The notes beneath the pieces are model-generated. The model did no database searches. It saw only the letters and a program-made list of their open reading frames with translations, and was not told the DNA's origin. A stretch of 64,000 bases of DNA from Pseudomonadota bacterium. Its GTDB lineage: Bacteria; Pseudomonadota; Gammaproteobacteria; Acidithiobacillales; Acidithiobacillaceae. Each line of letters opens with the position of its first letter. Within the stretch, counting starts at the first letter, position 1. The DNA is taken from positions 1-64,000 of the forward strand of contig JAKARO010000006.1 of the NCBI GenBank assembly GCA_021821885.1, given 5' to 3'. Shown in pieces: positions 8,820-18,595 of the stretch. The position numbers and the translations under genes are program-made.

Positions 8820-10004
8820 TTGGACATTCGCTTATCCCACCGTGTCGGCACCGTCCGCCCTTCTCCCACCCTTGCTGTAACCGCACGGGCCGCCCAGATG
8901 GTCCGCGAAGGAAAAGATATTGTCAGTCTTGGAGCAGGAGAACCGGACTTTGACACCCCTGGCCCCATCAAGGAAGCCGCCATCGCTGCTATCCAGCGGG
9001 GTTTTACCAAATATACGGCCGTAGGGGGCACGCCAGAGCTGAAAGCGGCAGTAGCCGCAAAATTTTTGCGGGACAATGGCCTCGACTACCAGACCGATGA
9101 GATTCTTGTTTCAGTAGGGGGAAAACAGAGTTTTTTCAATCTTTGCCAGGCGCTGCTCGACCCGGGAGACGAGGTCATTATTCCAGCCCCATACTGGGTT
9201 TCCTATCCCGACATGGTCCTGCTGGCGGAGGCAAGGCCGGTCATCCTGCCTACAGTTGCGGCCCAGCGTTTCAAGATTGGCCCTGAAGACCTGGAAGCAG
9301 CCATCACCCCAAGAACCCGGCTTCTGGTTATCAACAGTCCGTCCAATCCTTCTGGAGTGGCCTACTCGCCAGCCGAACTGGAAGCCCTTGGGGAAGTCCT
9401 GCGGCGCCACCCCGGGATCCTGGTCGCCAGCGATGACATGTATGAAAAAATCCTGTTCCGGGGAATGCCCTTTGCCAATCTGGCCTATGTCTGTCCGGAC
9501 CTGGCAGCCCGCTGCATCATCATGAACGGCGTTTCCAAGGCCTACGCCATGACGGGCTGGCGCATTGGCTATTGCGCAGGTCCACGGCAGCTGGTCGCCG
9601 CCATGAATACCATACAGTCCCAAAGCACTTCCAACCCCTGTTCCATCGCCCAGGCGGCAGCCCAGGCCGCCCTGGAAAGCGGAGACCACCTGATCACTCC
9701 CATGCTGGCCGCCTTTGAGAAGCGCCACGACTATGTCTACCAGCGCCTGCAGTCCCTGCCAGGCGTCGACGTTCTGGCATCGGACGGGACATTCTACAGT
9801 TTTCCGGGATTCCAGGAATTCATGGCCCGCAGGGGGATCAGCAGTGACCTGGAACTGGCCGAGAAGATCCTGGAGGCAGGCGTGGCGGTGGTGCCCGGAT
9901 CGGCCTTTGGAACCCCCGGGCATCTGCGTCTTTCTTTCGCCACCAGCGAAGCCAATCTGGCCCTGGCGCTGGACCGGATCAGCGCCTTCGTGCTGGGCTA
10001 CTAG
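8820..10004 (+). CDS. Class I pyridoxal-phosphate aspartate aminotransferase
   Basis: The 394-residue enzyme starts at TTG 8820 ([20 protein letters not shown]), where family members normally begin; GGAG lies 10 nt upstream. The longer ORF back to 8325 is antisense to the host-attachment gene. The signature [10 protein letters not shown], the NSPSNPSG substrate loop and the PLP-lysine region [16 protein letters not shown] are all present. This is the subgroup Ib aspartate (or aspartate/prephenate) aminotransferase, supplying aspartate and glutamate. It converges on purT through a shared CTAG stop. Confidence 0.9.
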   Translation: MDIRLSHRVGTVRPSPTLAVTARAAQMVREGKDIVSLGAGEPDFDTPGPIKEAAIAAIQRGFTKYTAVGGTPELKAAVAAKFLRDNGLDYQTDEILVSVGGKQSFFNLCQALLDPGDEVIIPAPYWVSYPDMVLLAEARPVILPTVAAQRFKIGPEDLEAAITPRTRLLVINSPSNPSGVAYSPAELEALGEVLRRHPGILVASDDMYEKILFRGMPFANLAYVCPDLAARCIIMNGVSKAYAMTGWRIGYCAGPRQLVAAMNTIQSQSTSNPCSIAQAAAQAALESGDHLITPMLAAFEKRHDYVYQRLQSLPGVDVLASDGTFYSFPGFQEFMARRGISSDLELAEKILEAGVAVVPGSAFGTPGHLRLSFATSEANLALALDRISAFVLGY

Positions 10005-11212
10005 GACTTCCGGCCGGCTTCCACCCCTGCAGGGTGGACATGCACGACCGAGGCACAGCGACGGGCACGCTCCCGCGCGGTTTCCACGTCTTCCGCAGAT
10101 GCCAGGGCAACCCCAAGCCGCCGGAGCTTGCCAGCATTGGGCTTACCGAAGAGGCGTACGGTACTCTCCGGCACCTGGAGGGCCTCCGGGACCCCCGAAT
10201 ACACTGGTCCCCATCCGAGCCCACCCGCCCGAATAACGGCCGAAGCAGCCGGCCGGATAAATCCTGGATCAAGGGGCAGCCCGAGGATCGCCCGCAGATG
10301 GAGGTCGAACTCGCTCTGCCTCTGGCTCACCAGGGTTACCAGACCGGTATCATGCGGTCTTGGTGACAGCTCACTGAAGAGGACCTCTTCCCCCCGGACG
10401 AAAAACTCGACCCCGAAAATGCCCCGCCCTCCCAGATCGTCCGTTACGGCACGTGCCATCTCCTGGGCTTTCTGAAGAGCTCTCTGGGCGAGTGGCTGGG
10501 GCTGCCAGGATTCCACATAATCGCCCAATTCCTGACGGTGGCCGATGGCAGGGCAAAAATGTGTGCCGGAAGCCCCGCGGATGGTAAGCAGGGTAATTTC
10601 GAAATCAAACTCCACAAACCCCTCGATAATGACCCGCTGCCCACCTACCCGTCCCGCGGTCTGTGCTTCCTGCCAGGCGCTGGACAGGGCATCTGCCCCC
10701 CCCACCAGGGACTGCCCCTTGCCACTGGAGGACATGACCGGCTTGACCACACAGGGGAAGCCCAGCCGGTGTGCAGCGGTTTCCATCTCCTCCAAGGATC
10801 CGGCAAAGGCATAGGGTGAGGTGGGCAGACCGAGTTCTTCAGCCGCAAGCCTCCGGATGCCCTCACGATCCATGGTGAGCTGGACAGCACGGGAGGAAGG
10901 CACTACCGTCGCCAGACGGCGCTCCTCAATCTCGGCCAGTGCCCCGGTCGCGATTGCCTCAATTTCCGGGACCACAAAATGGGGACGCTCGTATTGGACC
11001 AGGGCTACCAGTGCCGCGGGATCCATCATGTCAATCACATGACTGCGGTGTGCCACCTGCATAGCCGGCGCATCGGCGTACCGGTCGGCCGCCACGGTTT
11101 CTACTCCTAGGCGCTGGGCTGCAATAAGAAATTCCTTGCCAAGCTCTCCCGAACCGAGCAGAAGCAGCCGGGTCGCATCCCGGGATAGTGGAGTTCCCAG
11201 CCGTAGTGCCAT
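10001..11212 (-). CDS. purT: Formate-dependent phosphoribosylglycinamide formyltransferase (GAR transformylase 2)
   Basis: The 403-residue ATP-grasp enzyme uses formate and ATP to formylate GAR in purine synthesis. The N-terminal segment [21 protein letters not shown] and C-terminal [14 protein letters not shown] are diagnostic. The true start is [10 protein letters not shown] (11212), preceded by GAGGG; the ORF-track extension reaches into the divergent gnd gene. It converges on the aminotransferase with a 4-bp CTAG overlap. Confidence 0.93.
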   Translation of the reverse strand: MALRLGTPLSRDATRLLLLGSGELGKEFLIAAQRLGVETVAADRYADAPAMQVAHRSHVIDMMDPAALVALVQYERPHFVVPEIEAIATGALAEIEERRLATVVPSSRAVQLTMDREGIRRLAAEELGLPTSPYAFAGSLEEMETAAHRLGFPCVVKPVMSSSGKGQSLVGGADALSSAWQEAQTAGRVGGQRVIIEGFVEFDFEITLLTIRGASGTHFCPAIGHRQELGDYVESWQPQPLAQRALQKAQEMARAVTDDLGGRGIFGVEFFVRGEEVLFSELSPRPHDTGLVTLVSQRQSEFDLHLRAILGLPLDPGFIRPAASAVIRAGGLGWGPVYSGVPEALQVPESTVRLFGKPNAGKLRRLGVALASAEDVETARERARRCASVVHVHPAGVEAGRKS

Positions 11213-11290
11213 ATGCTTTTCCCTCTTTTCCCTGTGTCTATACTGAAATGATACCAGCTGTCGGGACCTGATGGGAAAGGAGGAACAATC

Positions 11291-12211
11291 ATGGCGGGCC
11301 TGCAGATCGGAATGGCGGGACTGGGACGCATGGGAACCGGGATGGCTCTGCGCCTGCACCGGCAGGGGGCCCAGGTGATGGCCTGGAACCGCCATCCAGG
11401 AAAAGCGGAAGATCTGGCCCGGAATACCGGGATAACAGCCGTGCCTACTCTGGACGACCTGGTCGGGGCTCTCGTCCCGCCACGCACGGTCTGGCTCATG
11501 CTGCCCGCCGGGACAGTTACGGCGGAGCACGTGACGAAACTGCTCTCCCTTCTGGAACCAGGAGATCTACTGGTGAACGGTGCCAATGCCTGCTACCGGG
11601 ATTCCATGGCCGAAGCGCGGGAGACAGGCGAAAAAGGGATCCATTATCTGGATGCCGGGGTTTCCGGGGGAGTCTGGGGTCTGGAGGAAGGCTTCGCCTT
11701 AATGGTGGGTGGATCCCCGGAAGCCGCCTGTCTCGCCAGGCCCTTTCTGGAAAGACTGGCACCGGCTCCCGACCGGGGCTGGCTGCACTGCGGACCGGCC
11801 GGTAGCGGACATTTCGTAAAAATGGTCCACAACGGCATCGAATACGGGATGATGCAGGCCCTGGCTGAAGGTTTTGCTCTTCTGGAAGGACAGACCACCT
11901 TTTCCCTGGACCAGGCCGCCATTGCCGGGATGTGGCGGCATGGCAGCGTCATCCGTTCCTGGTTGCTGGACCTCACGGCAGAAGCTCTGGCCGGTCATCC
12001 GGACCTGGACAGCATTGCGCCGGTTGTCGCAGATTCCGGAGAGGGGCTGTGGACGGTACAGGCGGCCCTAGAGCAGAAAATTCCCGCCCCTGTCATCACC
12101 CTGGCCCTGCAGATGCGCTGGGCAAGCCAGGGGAAAAGCGGCTATGCAGACCGGCTTCTGGCGCTGATGCGCAACCGTTTTGGGGGCCACGAAATCCAGA
12201 AGGAAGGCTGA
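11291..12211 (+). CDS. gnd: 6-phosphogluconate dehydrogenase, decarboxylating (short GndA/YqeC type)
   Basis: The 306-residue protein has the Rossmann motif [13 protein letters not shown], a [16 protein letters not shown] segment and the catalytic [17 protein letters not shown]. Its length fits the short, often NAD-preferring Gnd group rather than the roughly 470-residue enzyme. A strong AGGAGG lies 7 nt before the ATG. zwf follows after 3 bp, giving a two-gene oxidative pentose phosphate operon that makes reducing power and ribulose-5-phosphate. Confidence 0.92.
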   Translation: MAGLQIGMAGLGRMGTGMALRLHRQGAQVMAWNRHPGKAEDLARNTGITAVPTLDDLVGALVPPRTVWLMLPAGTVTAEHVTKLLSLLEPGDLLVNGANACYRDSMAEARETGEKGIHYLDAGVSGGVWGLEEGFALMVGGSPEAACLARPFLERLAPAPDRGWLHCGPAGSGHFVKMVHNGIEYGMMQALAEGFALLEGQTTFSLDQAAIAGMWRHGSVIRSWLLDLTAEALAGHPDLDSIAPVVADSGEGLWTVQAALEQKIPAPVITLALQMRWASQGKSGYADRLLALMRNRFGGHEIQKEG

Positions 12212-12214
12212 CAG

Positions 12215-13681
12215 ATGGAAGAGCACTGCATCTGCCAGTTTGTCATTTTTGGTGCCACCGGCGATCTCTCTTCCAGGAAGCTGCTACCCGCACTGTACCA
12301 TCTGCAGTGTGCGGGCCGGATGCCGGAAGACATGCGGATTTTCGCCTTCGGGCGCCGTGCCTGGAACCGGGAGGAGTGGGAGGAATTTCTGCGCGGGCAG
12401 CTGGAACGTTTTACAGAAGGCTACCGCCCGGAACACTTCCGGCGCTTCTGCCGGCATTTTCACTATATCCAGGGCGAACTGCATGAGCCTGCATCCTATG
12501 CTGAGCTGGTCCGCGTTCTCACACACAAGGGTAGCGACCGGCCGGACAGTACCATTTTCTACTTGGCAATCCGCCCGGCCGATTTCCTTCCCGTCATCCA
12601 GCAGCTGTCCGCAGCCGGGTTTTCGCAGGACAGCGACTGCCGCATTGTCATTGAAAAGCCCTTTGGCGAGGATCTGGAAAGTGCGGTCCAGCTGAACGAA
12701 CATCTGCACCGCCATTTCCGCGAAGAGCAGATTTACCGCATTGACCATTACCTTGGGAAGGAGATTGTACAGAATCTCCTGGTTTTCCGGTTTGCCAACC
12801 TTCCCATTGAAACCGTCTGGAACCGCAACTATATCGATCACGTCCAGATCACCGTTGCGGAAGACTTGGGTGTTGAAAACCGGGCCGGCTACTACGACCA
12901 GGCCGGAGCCCTCCGGGATATGCTCCAGAACCATCTCATGCAGATTCTAACCCTGGTAGCCATGGAACCGCCGCCTTCCCTGGAAGCCGATGCCCTGCGG
13001 GACGAGAAGGTCAAGGTCCTGCGCTCCATCCGCTCCATTCCCAAGATCGCCATCCATGCCCACGCGCTGCGGGCGCAGTATGGCCCAGGTACAGTGGACG
13101 GAAAGAACGTGCCCGGCTATCAGGACGAACCGGGGGTCACCCGGAATTCCGTGACCGAAACCTATGTGGCCGTCAAGTTCTATATTGACAACTGGCGGTG
13201 GCGGGGGGTCCCCTTCTACCTGCGGACCGGAAAACGGATGCCGGCCAAAACCTCGAGTGTCGCCATCCGGTTCCGCCACACCCCGCAGCAGCTGTTCCAG
13301 GAAACCCCTATCGAGCGCATCGAGCCAAACTGGATTCTCCTTTCACTGGAAACCGAAAATCTCAACATTGAAATCCACGTCAAGGAACCCGGCCTGGAGA
13401 TGAAAATGCGGCCACTTCAGCTGAACGCTTCCTACCGCCGGGACGGCGAAAAGGAGCTGGATGCCTATGAGGCCCTGCTACTGGACGTGATGGAGGGAGA
13501 CAGGGCCCTGTTCATCCGTTTTGACGAGGTCGAGTGGGCCTGGCGGGTAGTTGATCCCATACTCAAGACCTGGTCGCGGGAAATGGACTATATCATCACC
13601 TATCCGGCCGGAACCTGGGGGCCCGAAGAGGCTACCCGGATCATGGACAAGGAAGACCAGTACTGGCGTATCGTCCTCTGA
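12215..13681 (+). CDS. zwf: Glucose-6-phosphate 1-dehydrogenase
   Basis: The 488-residue enzyme carries the NADP-binding GATGDLSSRKLLP at the N-terminus and the active-site RIDHYLGKE motif near residue 175. It catalyses the first step of the oxidative pentose phosphate pathway. Translation is probably coupled to gnd, whose stop lies 3 bp upstream. In an autotroph the pair likely degrades stored glycogen and must be controlled against futile cycling with the Calvin cycle; no control site is evident here. Confidence 0.95.
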   Translation: MEEHCICQFVIFGATGDLSSRKLLPALYHLQCAGRMPEDMRIFAFGRRAWNREEWEEFLRGQLERFTEGYRPEHFRRFCRHFHYIQGELHEPASYAELVRVLTHKGSDRPDSTIFYLAIRPADFLPVIQQLSAAGFSQDSDCRIVIEKPFGEDLESAVQLNEHLHRHFREEQIYRIDHYLGKEIVQNLLVFRFANLPIETVWNRNYIDHVQITVAEDLGVENRAGYYDQAGALRDMLQNHLMQILTLVAMEPPPSLEADALRDEKVKVLRSIRSIPKIAIHAHALRAQYGPGTVDGKNVPGYQDEPGVTRNSVTETYVAVKFYIDNWRWRGVPFYLRTGKRMPAKTSSVAIRFRHTPQQLFQETPIERIEPNWILLSLETENLNIEIHVKEPGLEMKMRPLQLNASYRRDGEKELDAYEALLLDVMEGDRALFIRFDEVEWAWRVVDPILKTWSREMDYIITYPAGTWGPEEATRIMDKEDQYWRIVL

Positions 13682-13905
13682 TTCTGCTGTCGCCATGGGC
13701 CGACAACGGGGGAGCCAGCCCGTCAGGCCCCTTCCCCGCGTCCGGGCAGATGCGTAGACATCCGCCTACACTGGCCGCCCACAGCAGAAACCCCGGGAAA
13801 ATCTTCTATCCCCATGTTTTTCATAAAATTATCTGGAAATAAGAAATTCTGGCATGGATTGTGCTTTAATTTTGTCTACCAAGTGAATGCGACGGAGAAA
13901 ATACC

Positions 13906-14202
13906 ATGCCTGAACCGGTTCTCAAGGAACGTGAAATCTATCATGTGGCTGGTGCCATCCGCGCCATCGCCCATCCCCTGCGCTACAAGATTCTCTGTCT
14001 TCTGGGCAGGGGCGAAATGAGCCTGCAAAGCCTGATACGGTCCATTAATACCAGTCACAGCAATGCCTCCCAGCATCTCGCCCTGCTCCAGGACTCGGGC
14101 CTGGTCCTCGCACGCAAGGCCGCCAGCCGGGTGTATTACCGGATCCGTGACCAGCGTACACTCAATCTTTTGGCTGCCAGCCGGCAGGTGCTGACCGGCT
14201 GA
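13906..14202 (+). CDS. ArsR/SmtB-family transcriptional regulator
   Basis: The 98-residue winged-helix protein has IAHPLRYKILCLLGRGEMSLQSLIRSI followed by the recognition helix SNASQHLALLQDSGLVLARK and a RVYYRI wing. One cysteine (in ILCLL) is present, but not the CxC metal site of ArsR or the Cys pair of SqrR/BigR, so the signal is unclear. It sits alone after an AT-rich 224-bp leader and converges on the histidine kinase gene. Confidence 0.82.
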   Translation: MPEPVLKEREIYHVAGAIRAIAHPLRYKILCLLGRGEMSLQSLIRSINTSHSNASQHLALLQDSGLVLARKAASRVYYRIRDQRTLNLLAASRQVLTG

Positions 14203-14245
14203 GTCCTGGATGCTATGGAGCCCACCTTTCCCGGTCGGGCGCCCC

Positions 14246-15541
14246 TCAGCTTTCCCAGGAAAGCTCCACGCAGAGCCCACTCCCACTGGAACGGTTGTAC
14301 AGGGAAAGCTGCATGCCTTGGGCTTCAGCAATCTGCCGCGCGATGGCAAGTCCCAGTCCGCTGCCTTCTCCATGCCCCCGTGCGTCATCACGGCGGTAGA
14401 AGGGCTCTAGCACTTTCACCAGTTCTCTGGCAGGGATTCCCGGGCCAGAATCACAGAAATGCAGATATTTCCGTCGGCCCTCCTTCCATAACCGTACTTC
14501 CGCCTCTCCGCCCCCATGGCGCTGGATATTATCCATCACGTTGCCAAACAGGCGGCGCAGCGCCTCCCGATCTCCCCGGAAGGGAAAACGCCGCGGGAGC
14601 ACCGCATCCCAGCGCCCCCCGGAACGCTCGAATTCTGTTCCGGCCTCCTGCAGAAGTTCTACCAGATCCAGGTCGTTTTCGCGGGCAATAAGCCCCCGCC
14701 CCAAGGCCAGAGACTGGGACAGCAGATCCGACATGCGCCGGGTATCCTGGAGCATGCCTTCGAGGAGATCCTGGGGGATTTCCCCAGACAGCAGTTCCAG
14801 GGCCATCTGGATTCTGGCTAGCGGTGAACGGAGGTCATGGGCAATCCCAACCAGCAGGAGGGACTGGTGGTCTATCATCACCTGCAGCCGCAGCCGCATG
14901 TGCGCGAACACTGCGAGCATCTCATGGAACTCCTGTGCCCCCCGCGGGGGGAGATCCGGTAGCGGCGATTTCCAGGAGGTCCGCAGGGCTTCCGAGAGCA
15001 CCCCAAGAGGCCTCAGTACCCGGCGCACCAAAATCGCCGTTAGGACCAGCAGGGCGACTGTCGAGAGGGCAATGATCAGGAGAACCCCCATGGGGAGGGA
15101 GCTGGCCAGGCGGCGACGGGCAAAATGCACCCAGACCGGGTGGCCGGCAACCGGAACGGAAACCCAGAATGATGAAGGACGGGCCAGGGAATAGACCTGG
15201 ACCTTCCGCCCCACGCGCCGACTAAGGGCGCCTTCCAGAAGACGACCATAGAGAGGGCCCTTCGCACGGGAAAAACCCGGTGCCCTGTAAGGGGGCGGGC
15301 CGATCTCAATCCCGTCATCCCGCTGCAGATGGCGGACAAAGGCGGGACGCGCATCCGGTCCCAGTTGCCGGTAGGTCTGGACACTCATGATGATGAGCCC
15401 GGAAAGATCTTCGGCTGAACGCCGGGCCACGGGAAGGAGAACGGTCTGCACAATGGTCAGCACGGACAGCAGCTGCAGGACCACAATTCCCAGCCCGAGG
15501 ATCGCCGCGGTTTGCACCGAGAGCCTCGGACGGCGCTTCAC
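14246..15541 (-). CDS. Membrane sensor histidine kinase (orphan, EnvZ-like architecture)
   Basis: The 431-residue protein has an N-terminal membrane helix (AAILGLGIVVLQLLSVLTIV), a periplasmic sensor of about 120 residues and a second helix (GVLLIIALSTVALLVL). HAMP and HisKA follow (LLVGIAHDLRSPLARIQMA, phosphorylated His), then HATPase boxes N (GNVMDNIQRHG), G1 (DSGPGIP) and G2 (GEGSGLGLAIA). The GTG start overlaps the upstream thioredoxin-like stop as GTGA, so translation is coupled. No response regulator is in the window. Confidence 0.88.
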   Translation of the reverse strand: MKRRPRLSVQTAAILGLGIVVLQLLSVLTIVQTVLLPVARRSAEDLSGLIIMSVQTYRQLGPDARPAFVRHLQRDDGIEIGPPPYRAPGFSRAKGPLYGRLLEGALSRRVGRKVQVYSLARPSSFWVSVPVAGHPVWVHFARRRLASSLPMGVLLIIALSTVALLVLTAILVRRVLRPLGVLSEALRTSWKSPLPDLPPRGAQEFHEMLAVFAHMRLRLQVMIDHQSLLLVGIAHDLRSPLARIQMALELLSGEIPQDLLEGMLQDTRRMSDLLSQSLALGRGLIARENDLDLVELLQEAGTEFERSGGRWDAVLPRRFPFRGDREALRRLFGNVMDNIQRHGGGEAEVRLWKEGRRKYLHFCDSGPGIPARELVKVLEPFYRRDDARGHGEGSGLGLAIARQIAEAQGMQLSLYNRSSGSGLCVELSWES

Positions 15542-16068
15542 GTCCAGAGAACCCACAGCAGCCGCGCCAGGATCACCGGCAGGGAAACGGTCCCTGCATA
15601 GCGGCCCAGAACACGGCCATCGCCACCGACCAGCAGGCTCGTGGGTGTCAGAACAATGCCTCCGGGCGGGCCGGCAGCGCTGCCCTGTGGCTCCAGATAC
15701 AGGGGATACCGGATGTGCAGCTGGCGCACCCGGGCCTTCACCGCTGCAGCGGTGCTGCCCTGGACCGCAATCCCTACCACAGCAAAGCGTTTCCCTCCAA
15801 GAAGCGCCTCCAGCCCATTGAGCGCCGGAATTTCTGCAACACACGGCGGACAGCCGGGAGACCAGAAATTGAGCAGCCGGATCTGCCCCTGGCGCAGATC
15901 CAGGACCGCCGGTTTTCCCTGTAGGGTCTCAACCGGCAGACGGGCCACCGAAAGCGGAACTGTCCCGCTTTCTCCCCGCCACTGGACGACGGTATAGACC
16001 CCGGCGAACCCCAGGATCCAGAGGGCCTTTTTCCAACAGAACCACCGATTTTTTGCTGTCTCTGCCAT
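15538..16068 (-). CDS. TlpA/ResA-like membrane-anchored thioredoxin-family protein
   Basis: The 176-residue protein has an N-terminal anchor ([16 protein letters not shown]) and a redoxin fold with active-site Cys73-Pro-Pro-Cys76 in [13 protein letters not shown], plus the cis-Pro loop region [12 protein letters not shown]. It likely reduces periplasmic disulfides or matures cytochromes. The ORF-track start at 16752 is antisense to csoS1D; the real ATG is 16068. It overlaps the histidine kinase by 4 bp, suggesting a redox-linked sensor pair. Confidence 0.83.
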   Translation of the reverse strand: MAETAKNRWFCWKKALWILGFAGVYTVVQWRGESGTVPLSVARLPVETLQGKPAVLDLRQGQIRLLNFWSPGCPPCVAEIPALNGLEALLGGKRFAVVGIAVQGSTAAAVKARVRQLHIRYPLYLEPQGSAAGPPGGIVLTPTSLLVGGDGRVLGRYAGTVSLPVILARLLWVLWT

Positions 16069-16137
16069 CCCCTTTTCCGCCCAGTCCGGTGCGCGGACGG
16101 CCTGCCGGTAGAGTTTCAGGCCCAATTCCGCTATGAT

Positions 16138-16779
16138 ATGCGGAAATATTGGCCCAGCCGACCCATGATACATCTTCGCACCTACGTCTATATCGACTCG
16201 CTGCAGCCCCAGCTCGCTGCTTATATGGCCTCGGTTTCCCAGGGCTTCCTTCCCGTTCCTGGAGATGCCGCCCTCTGGATTGAGGTCTCTCCGGGCATGG
16301 CCATCCACCGTCTCACGGATATCGCGCTCAAAGCAACCCGGGTCCACCTTTCCCAGCAGGTAATTGAGCGCGAATACGGGGCAATGGTGGTCCATCACCG
16401 TGACCAGAGCGATGTCCGTGAGGCAGGCCGGGTCGTGCTCCAGCGGATGGGAGCCGAGCAGAAAGACCGCAGGGCCTGCCGCATTACCTGGAACGAGATC
16501 ATTCGGGGGATGATGCCTGACCACACCGTACTCATCAACCGGCAGAGCCGCCGCGGCTCCATGATTCTTCCCGAGCAGAGCATGTTTATCCTGGAAACGG
16601 AACCGGCGGGCTATGTCATATATGCGGCGAACCAGGCCGAAAAGGCCGCCAACATTACCCTGATTGACGTCCGCGCCGTTGGGGCCTATGGACGGCTGAC
16701 CATCGCCGGAAAAGAGGCCGATGTGGACGAGGCTGCGGCCGCTGCCATCCACGCCGTGAAAAATCCTTCCTGGACCTGA
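16138..16779 (+). CDS. csoS1D: CsoS1D, tandem-BMC shell protein of the alpha-carboxysome
   Basis: The 213-residue protein (204 if ATG 16168 is used) consists of two bacterial-microcompartment domains, recognisable from [30 protein letters not shown] and [21 protein letters not shown]. CsoS1D forms pseudohexamers, often stacked, with a large gated pore for sugar-phosphate passage. It is transcribed towards the tail of the cso operon, separated by the Nudix gene. The N-terminal extension seen in cyanobacterial CsoS1D is short here. Confidence 0.92.
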   Translation: MRKYWPSRPMIHLRTYVYIDSLQPQLAAYMASVSQGFLPVPGDAALWIEVSPGMAIHRLTDIALKATRVHLSQQVIEREYGAMVVHHRDQSDVREAGRVVLQRMGAEQKDRRACRITWNEIIRGMMPDHTVLINRQSRRGSMILPEQSMFILETEPAGYVIYAANQAEKAANITLIDVRAVGAYGRLTIAGKEADVDEAAAAAIHAVKNPSWT

Positions 16780-16781
16780 AT

Positions 16782-17354
16782 ATGGACCGGAACGCCCTCC
16801 TCAGTGAACTCTGCCACTATCGCAGTCCTTTTCCCGAGGAGGGAGCCCATGCCTGGCGGGGCTGCCAGGCGCTCCAGTCCATGGAATGCTGCTATCACCG
16901 GGAGGGCCCGGGGCTGCACATTACAGCCTCTACCTGGGTTATCAACCCCCAGGGAACGGCGACCCTGCTGCTCCTGCACCGGAAAATCGGCGAGTGGTTC
17001 CAGCCTGGGGGCCATGCGGATGGGGAAGAAAATGTCCTGAAGGTCGCCGTCCGGGAATGCTGCGAGGAAACCGGACTTCCCCCGTCAGCGCTGCGGGTAC
17101 TTACCCCCCGCATTTTTGATGTCGATATCCACAGAGTCTCCCCGAGGCGCAGGGAACCGGCGCACGAGCATCTGGATATCCGCTTCCTGCTGGAAAGTGA
17201 CGACCGCCTGCCCCTGCAGGGAAACCGGGAATCTCTGGCAATCCGGTGGGTACCACTTCACGGCGCCCGCACCTACAACCACAGCCGGTCCCTGCACCGT
17301 CTGGTGGTCAAGACACAGGAGTGGTTACGCCGGCGGCGGGAGATCCCCGCCTAG
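16782..17354 (+). CDS. NUDIX hydrolase in the carboxysome locus
   Basis: The 190-residue protein has a complete Nudix box (GHADGEENVLKVAVREC followed by CEETGL), matching Gx5Ex7REUxEExGU. The ATG lies 2 bp after the csoS1D stop, so the two are co-transcribed and probably coupled. Nudix enzymes cleave nucleoside diphosphates linked to another moiety; the substrate is unknown. Its fixed position beside a pore shell protein suggests metabolite or cofactor housekeeping for the carboxysome, which is inference only. Confidence 0.88.
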   Translation: MDRNALLSELCHYRSPFPEEGAHAWRGCQALQSMECCYHREGPGLHITASTWVINPQGTATLLLLHRKIGEWFQPGGHADGEENVLKVAVRECCEETGLPPSALRVLTPRIFDVDIHRVSPRRREPAHEHLDIRFLLESDDRLPLQGNRESLAIRWVPLHGARTYNHSRSLHRLVVKTQEWLRRRREIPA

Positions 17355-17439
17355 GTCGGCTAACCTTCTCCAGGCCACCAGCCGGGAGCGACTGGTCTAA
17401 GCCTTTCCTGCGCCCCATGGAAAAAATGCCCGGATTTCC

Positions 17440-18264
17440 CTAGAAGAAGGTCCCCACGGCGGCGTCCAGGGCATCGCGCATGTCCGGGTCATCCGTAATG
17501 GGCCGGACGAGGGCCACGCTGCAGGCCATAATGGGCTCAATCCCCTTCTGCATGAGGGAGCCGGCGTAGATAAGCATACGCGTCGACAGGCCTTCATCCA
17601 GCCCATGGCCCTTGAGATTGCGGGAACGCTCGGCGATGGACACCAGCTTGCCTGCGAGATCCGTAGCCACGCCAGATTCGTGGGCTACCACCTCTATCTC
17701 AATGTCCCGTTCCGGATAGGAAAAATCCAGGGCGCCAAACCGCTGCCGGGTCGACTGCTTGAGATCCTTCATGGAAGACTGGTAGCCAGGATTGTAGGAA
17801 ATGACCAGCTGGAAATCCGGATGGGCGCGGACCAGCTCCCCCTTCTTGTCGAGGGGCAGGGTCCGGCGGTGGTCGGTGAGGGGATGGATCACGACCGTGG
17901 TATCCTGGCGTGCCTCCACCACCTCATCCAGGTAGCATATGGCCCCAATGCGCGCGGCCGTCGCCAGTGGGCCATCCTGCCATTTGGTACCATCCCGGTC
18001 CAGCAGAAAACGGCCCACAAGATCCGAGGCGGTCATGTCCTCGTTGCAGGCCACACTGATTAGGGGCCTTTTCAGGCGCCAGGCCATGTATTCGATAAAC
18101 CGGGATTTTCCGCATCCGGTGGGTCCCTTGACCATCATGGGGAGACGGGCCGCATAGGCCGCCTCATAGAGTCCGATCTCGCCCTGTACTTCCCGGTAAT
18201 ACGGTTCTTTTTCGATCAGATACTGGCTGCCAAGATCACTGCTCACCTTGCTGTCCCTCTTCAA
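17440..18264 (-). CDS. cbbQ: CbbQ, AAA+ motor of the RuBisCO activase
   Basis: The 274-residue MoxR-group ATPase has Walker A GPTGCGKS near residue 47 and Walker B region ICYLDEV. The sensor segment VISYNPGYQSSMKDLKQSTRQRF is diagnostic of CbbQ/NorQ. CbbQ hexamers with CbbO remove inhibitory sugar phosphates from form I RuBisCO. Here it is the last gene of the cso operon, 4 bp after CPII and about 6 kb from its partner cbbO; more often the two are adjacent. Confidence 0.93.
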   Translation of the reverse strand: MKRDSKVSSDLGSQYLIEKEPYYREVQGEIGLYEAAYAARLPMMVKGPTGCGKSRFIEYMAWRLKRPLISVACNEDMTASDLVGRFLLDRDGTKWQDGPLATAARIGAICYLDEVVEARQDTTVVIHPLTDHRRTLPLDKKGELVRAHPDFQLVISYNPGYQSSMKDLKQSTRQRFGALDFSYPERDIEIEVVAHESGVATDLAGKLVSIAERSRNLKGHGLDEGLSTRMLIYAGSLMQKGIEPIMACSVALVRPITDDPDMRDALDAAVGTFF

Positions 18265-18268
18265 ATAG

Positions 18269-18595
18269 TCAGTTTTTGAATTTTACCAGACGGCTGACCT
18301 GGATGTCAGAAACGAAAACCACCCCCGTATGCTTCTCAAAAAACGGGGTGAATCCCTCCAGTATCGGCGGGACCAGCTCTTCTGGCACAGCCACAATGAT
18401 CATGATCAGCACATCATCCTCATTGAACATGATATGCCCTTCGTAGATGCCGTGGCTGCCCTTGCCGGACAGGTTTCCGACAATGGTATAGCCCTTGACT
18501 CCCGCACGGTCGAGAAGATCTGTGGCAAAATCCTTGTGGGCTCCTTCCAGGATGATTTCCAGCTTTTTCAGCGGATTGAGATTAAGAGTATTCAT
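18269..18595 (-). CDS. Carboxysome-associated PII-like protein (CPII)
   Basis: The real protein has 108 residues, starting at MNTLNLNPLKKLEIILEGAH behind GGAGG; the longer ORF is antisense extension. It keeps the ferredoxin-like PII core and a T-loop-like stretch (VGNLSGKGSHGIYEGH), ending ISDIQ-like VSDIQVSRLVKF. CPII proteins from similar loci bind adenine nucleotides in a bicarbonate-influenced manner and are thought to regulate carbon uptake. ATGA overlap with dabA supports a role controlling the DAB pump. Confidence 0.88.
   Translation of the reverse strand: MNTLNLNPLKKLEIILEGAHKDFATDLLDRAGVKGYTIVGNLSGKGSHGIYEGHIMFNEDDVLIMIIVAVPEELVPPILEGFTPFFEKHTGVVFVSDIQVSRLVKFKN

Noticed and set aside
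16021-16752. Long N-terminal extension of the thioredoxin-like ORF
   Set aside because: It is the reverse strand of csoS1D; the true start is at 16068.
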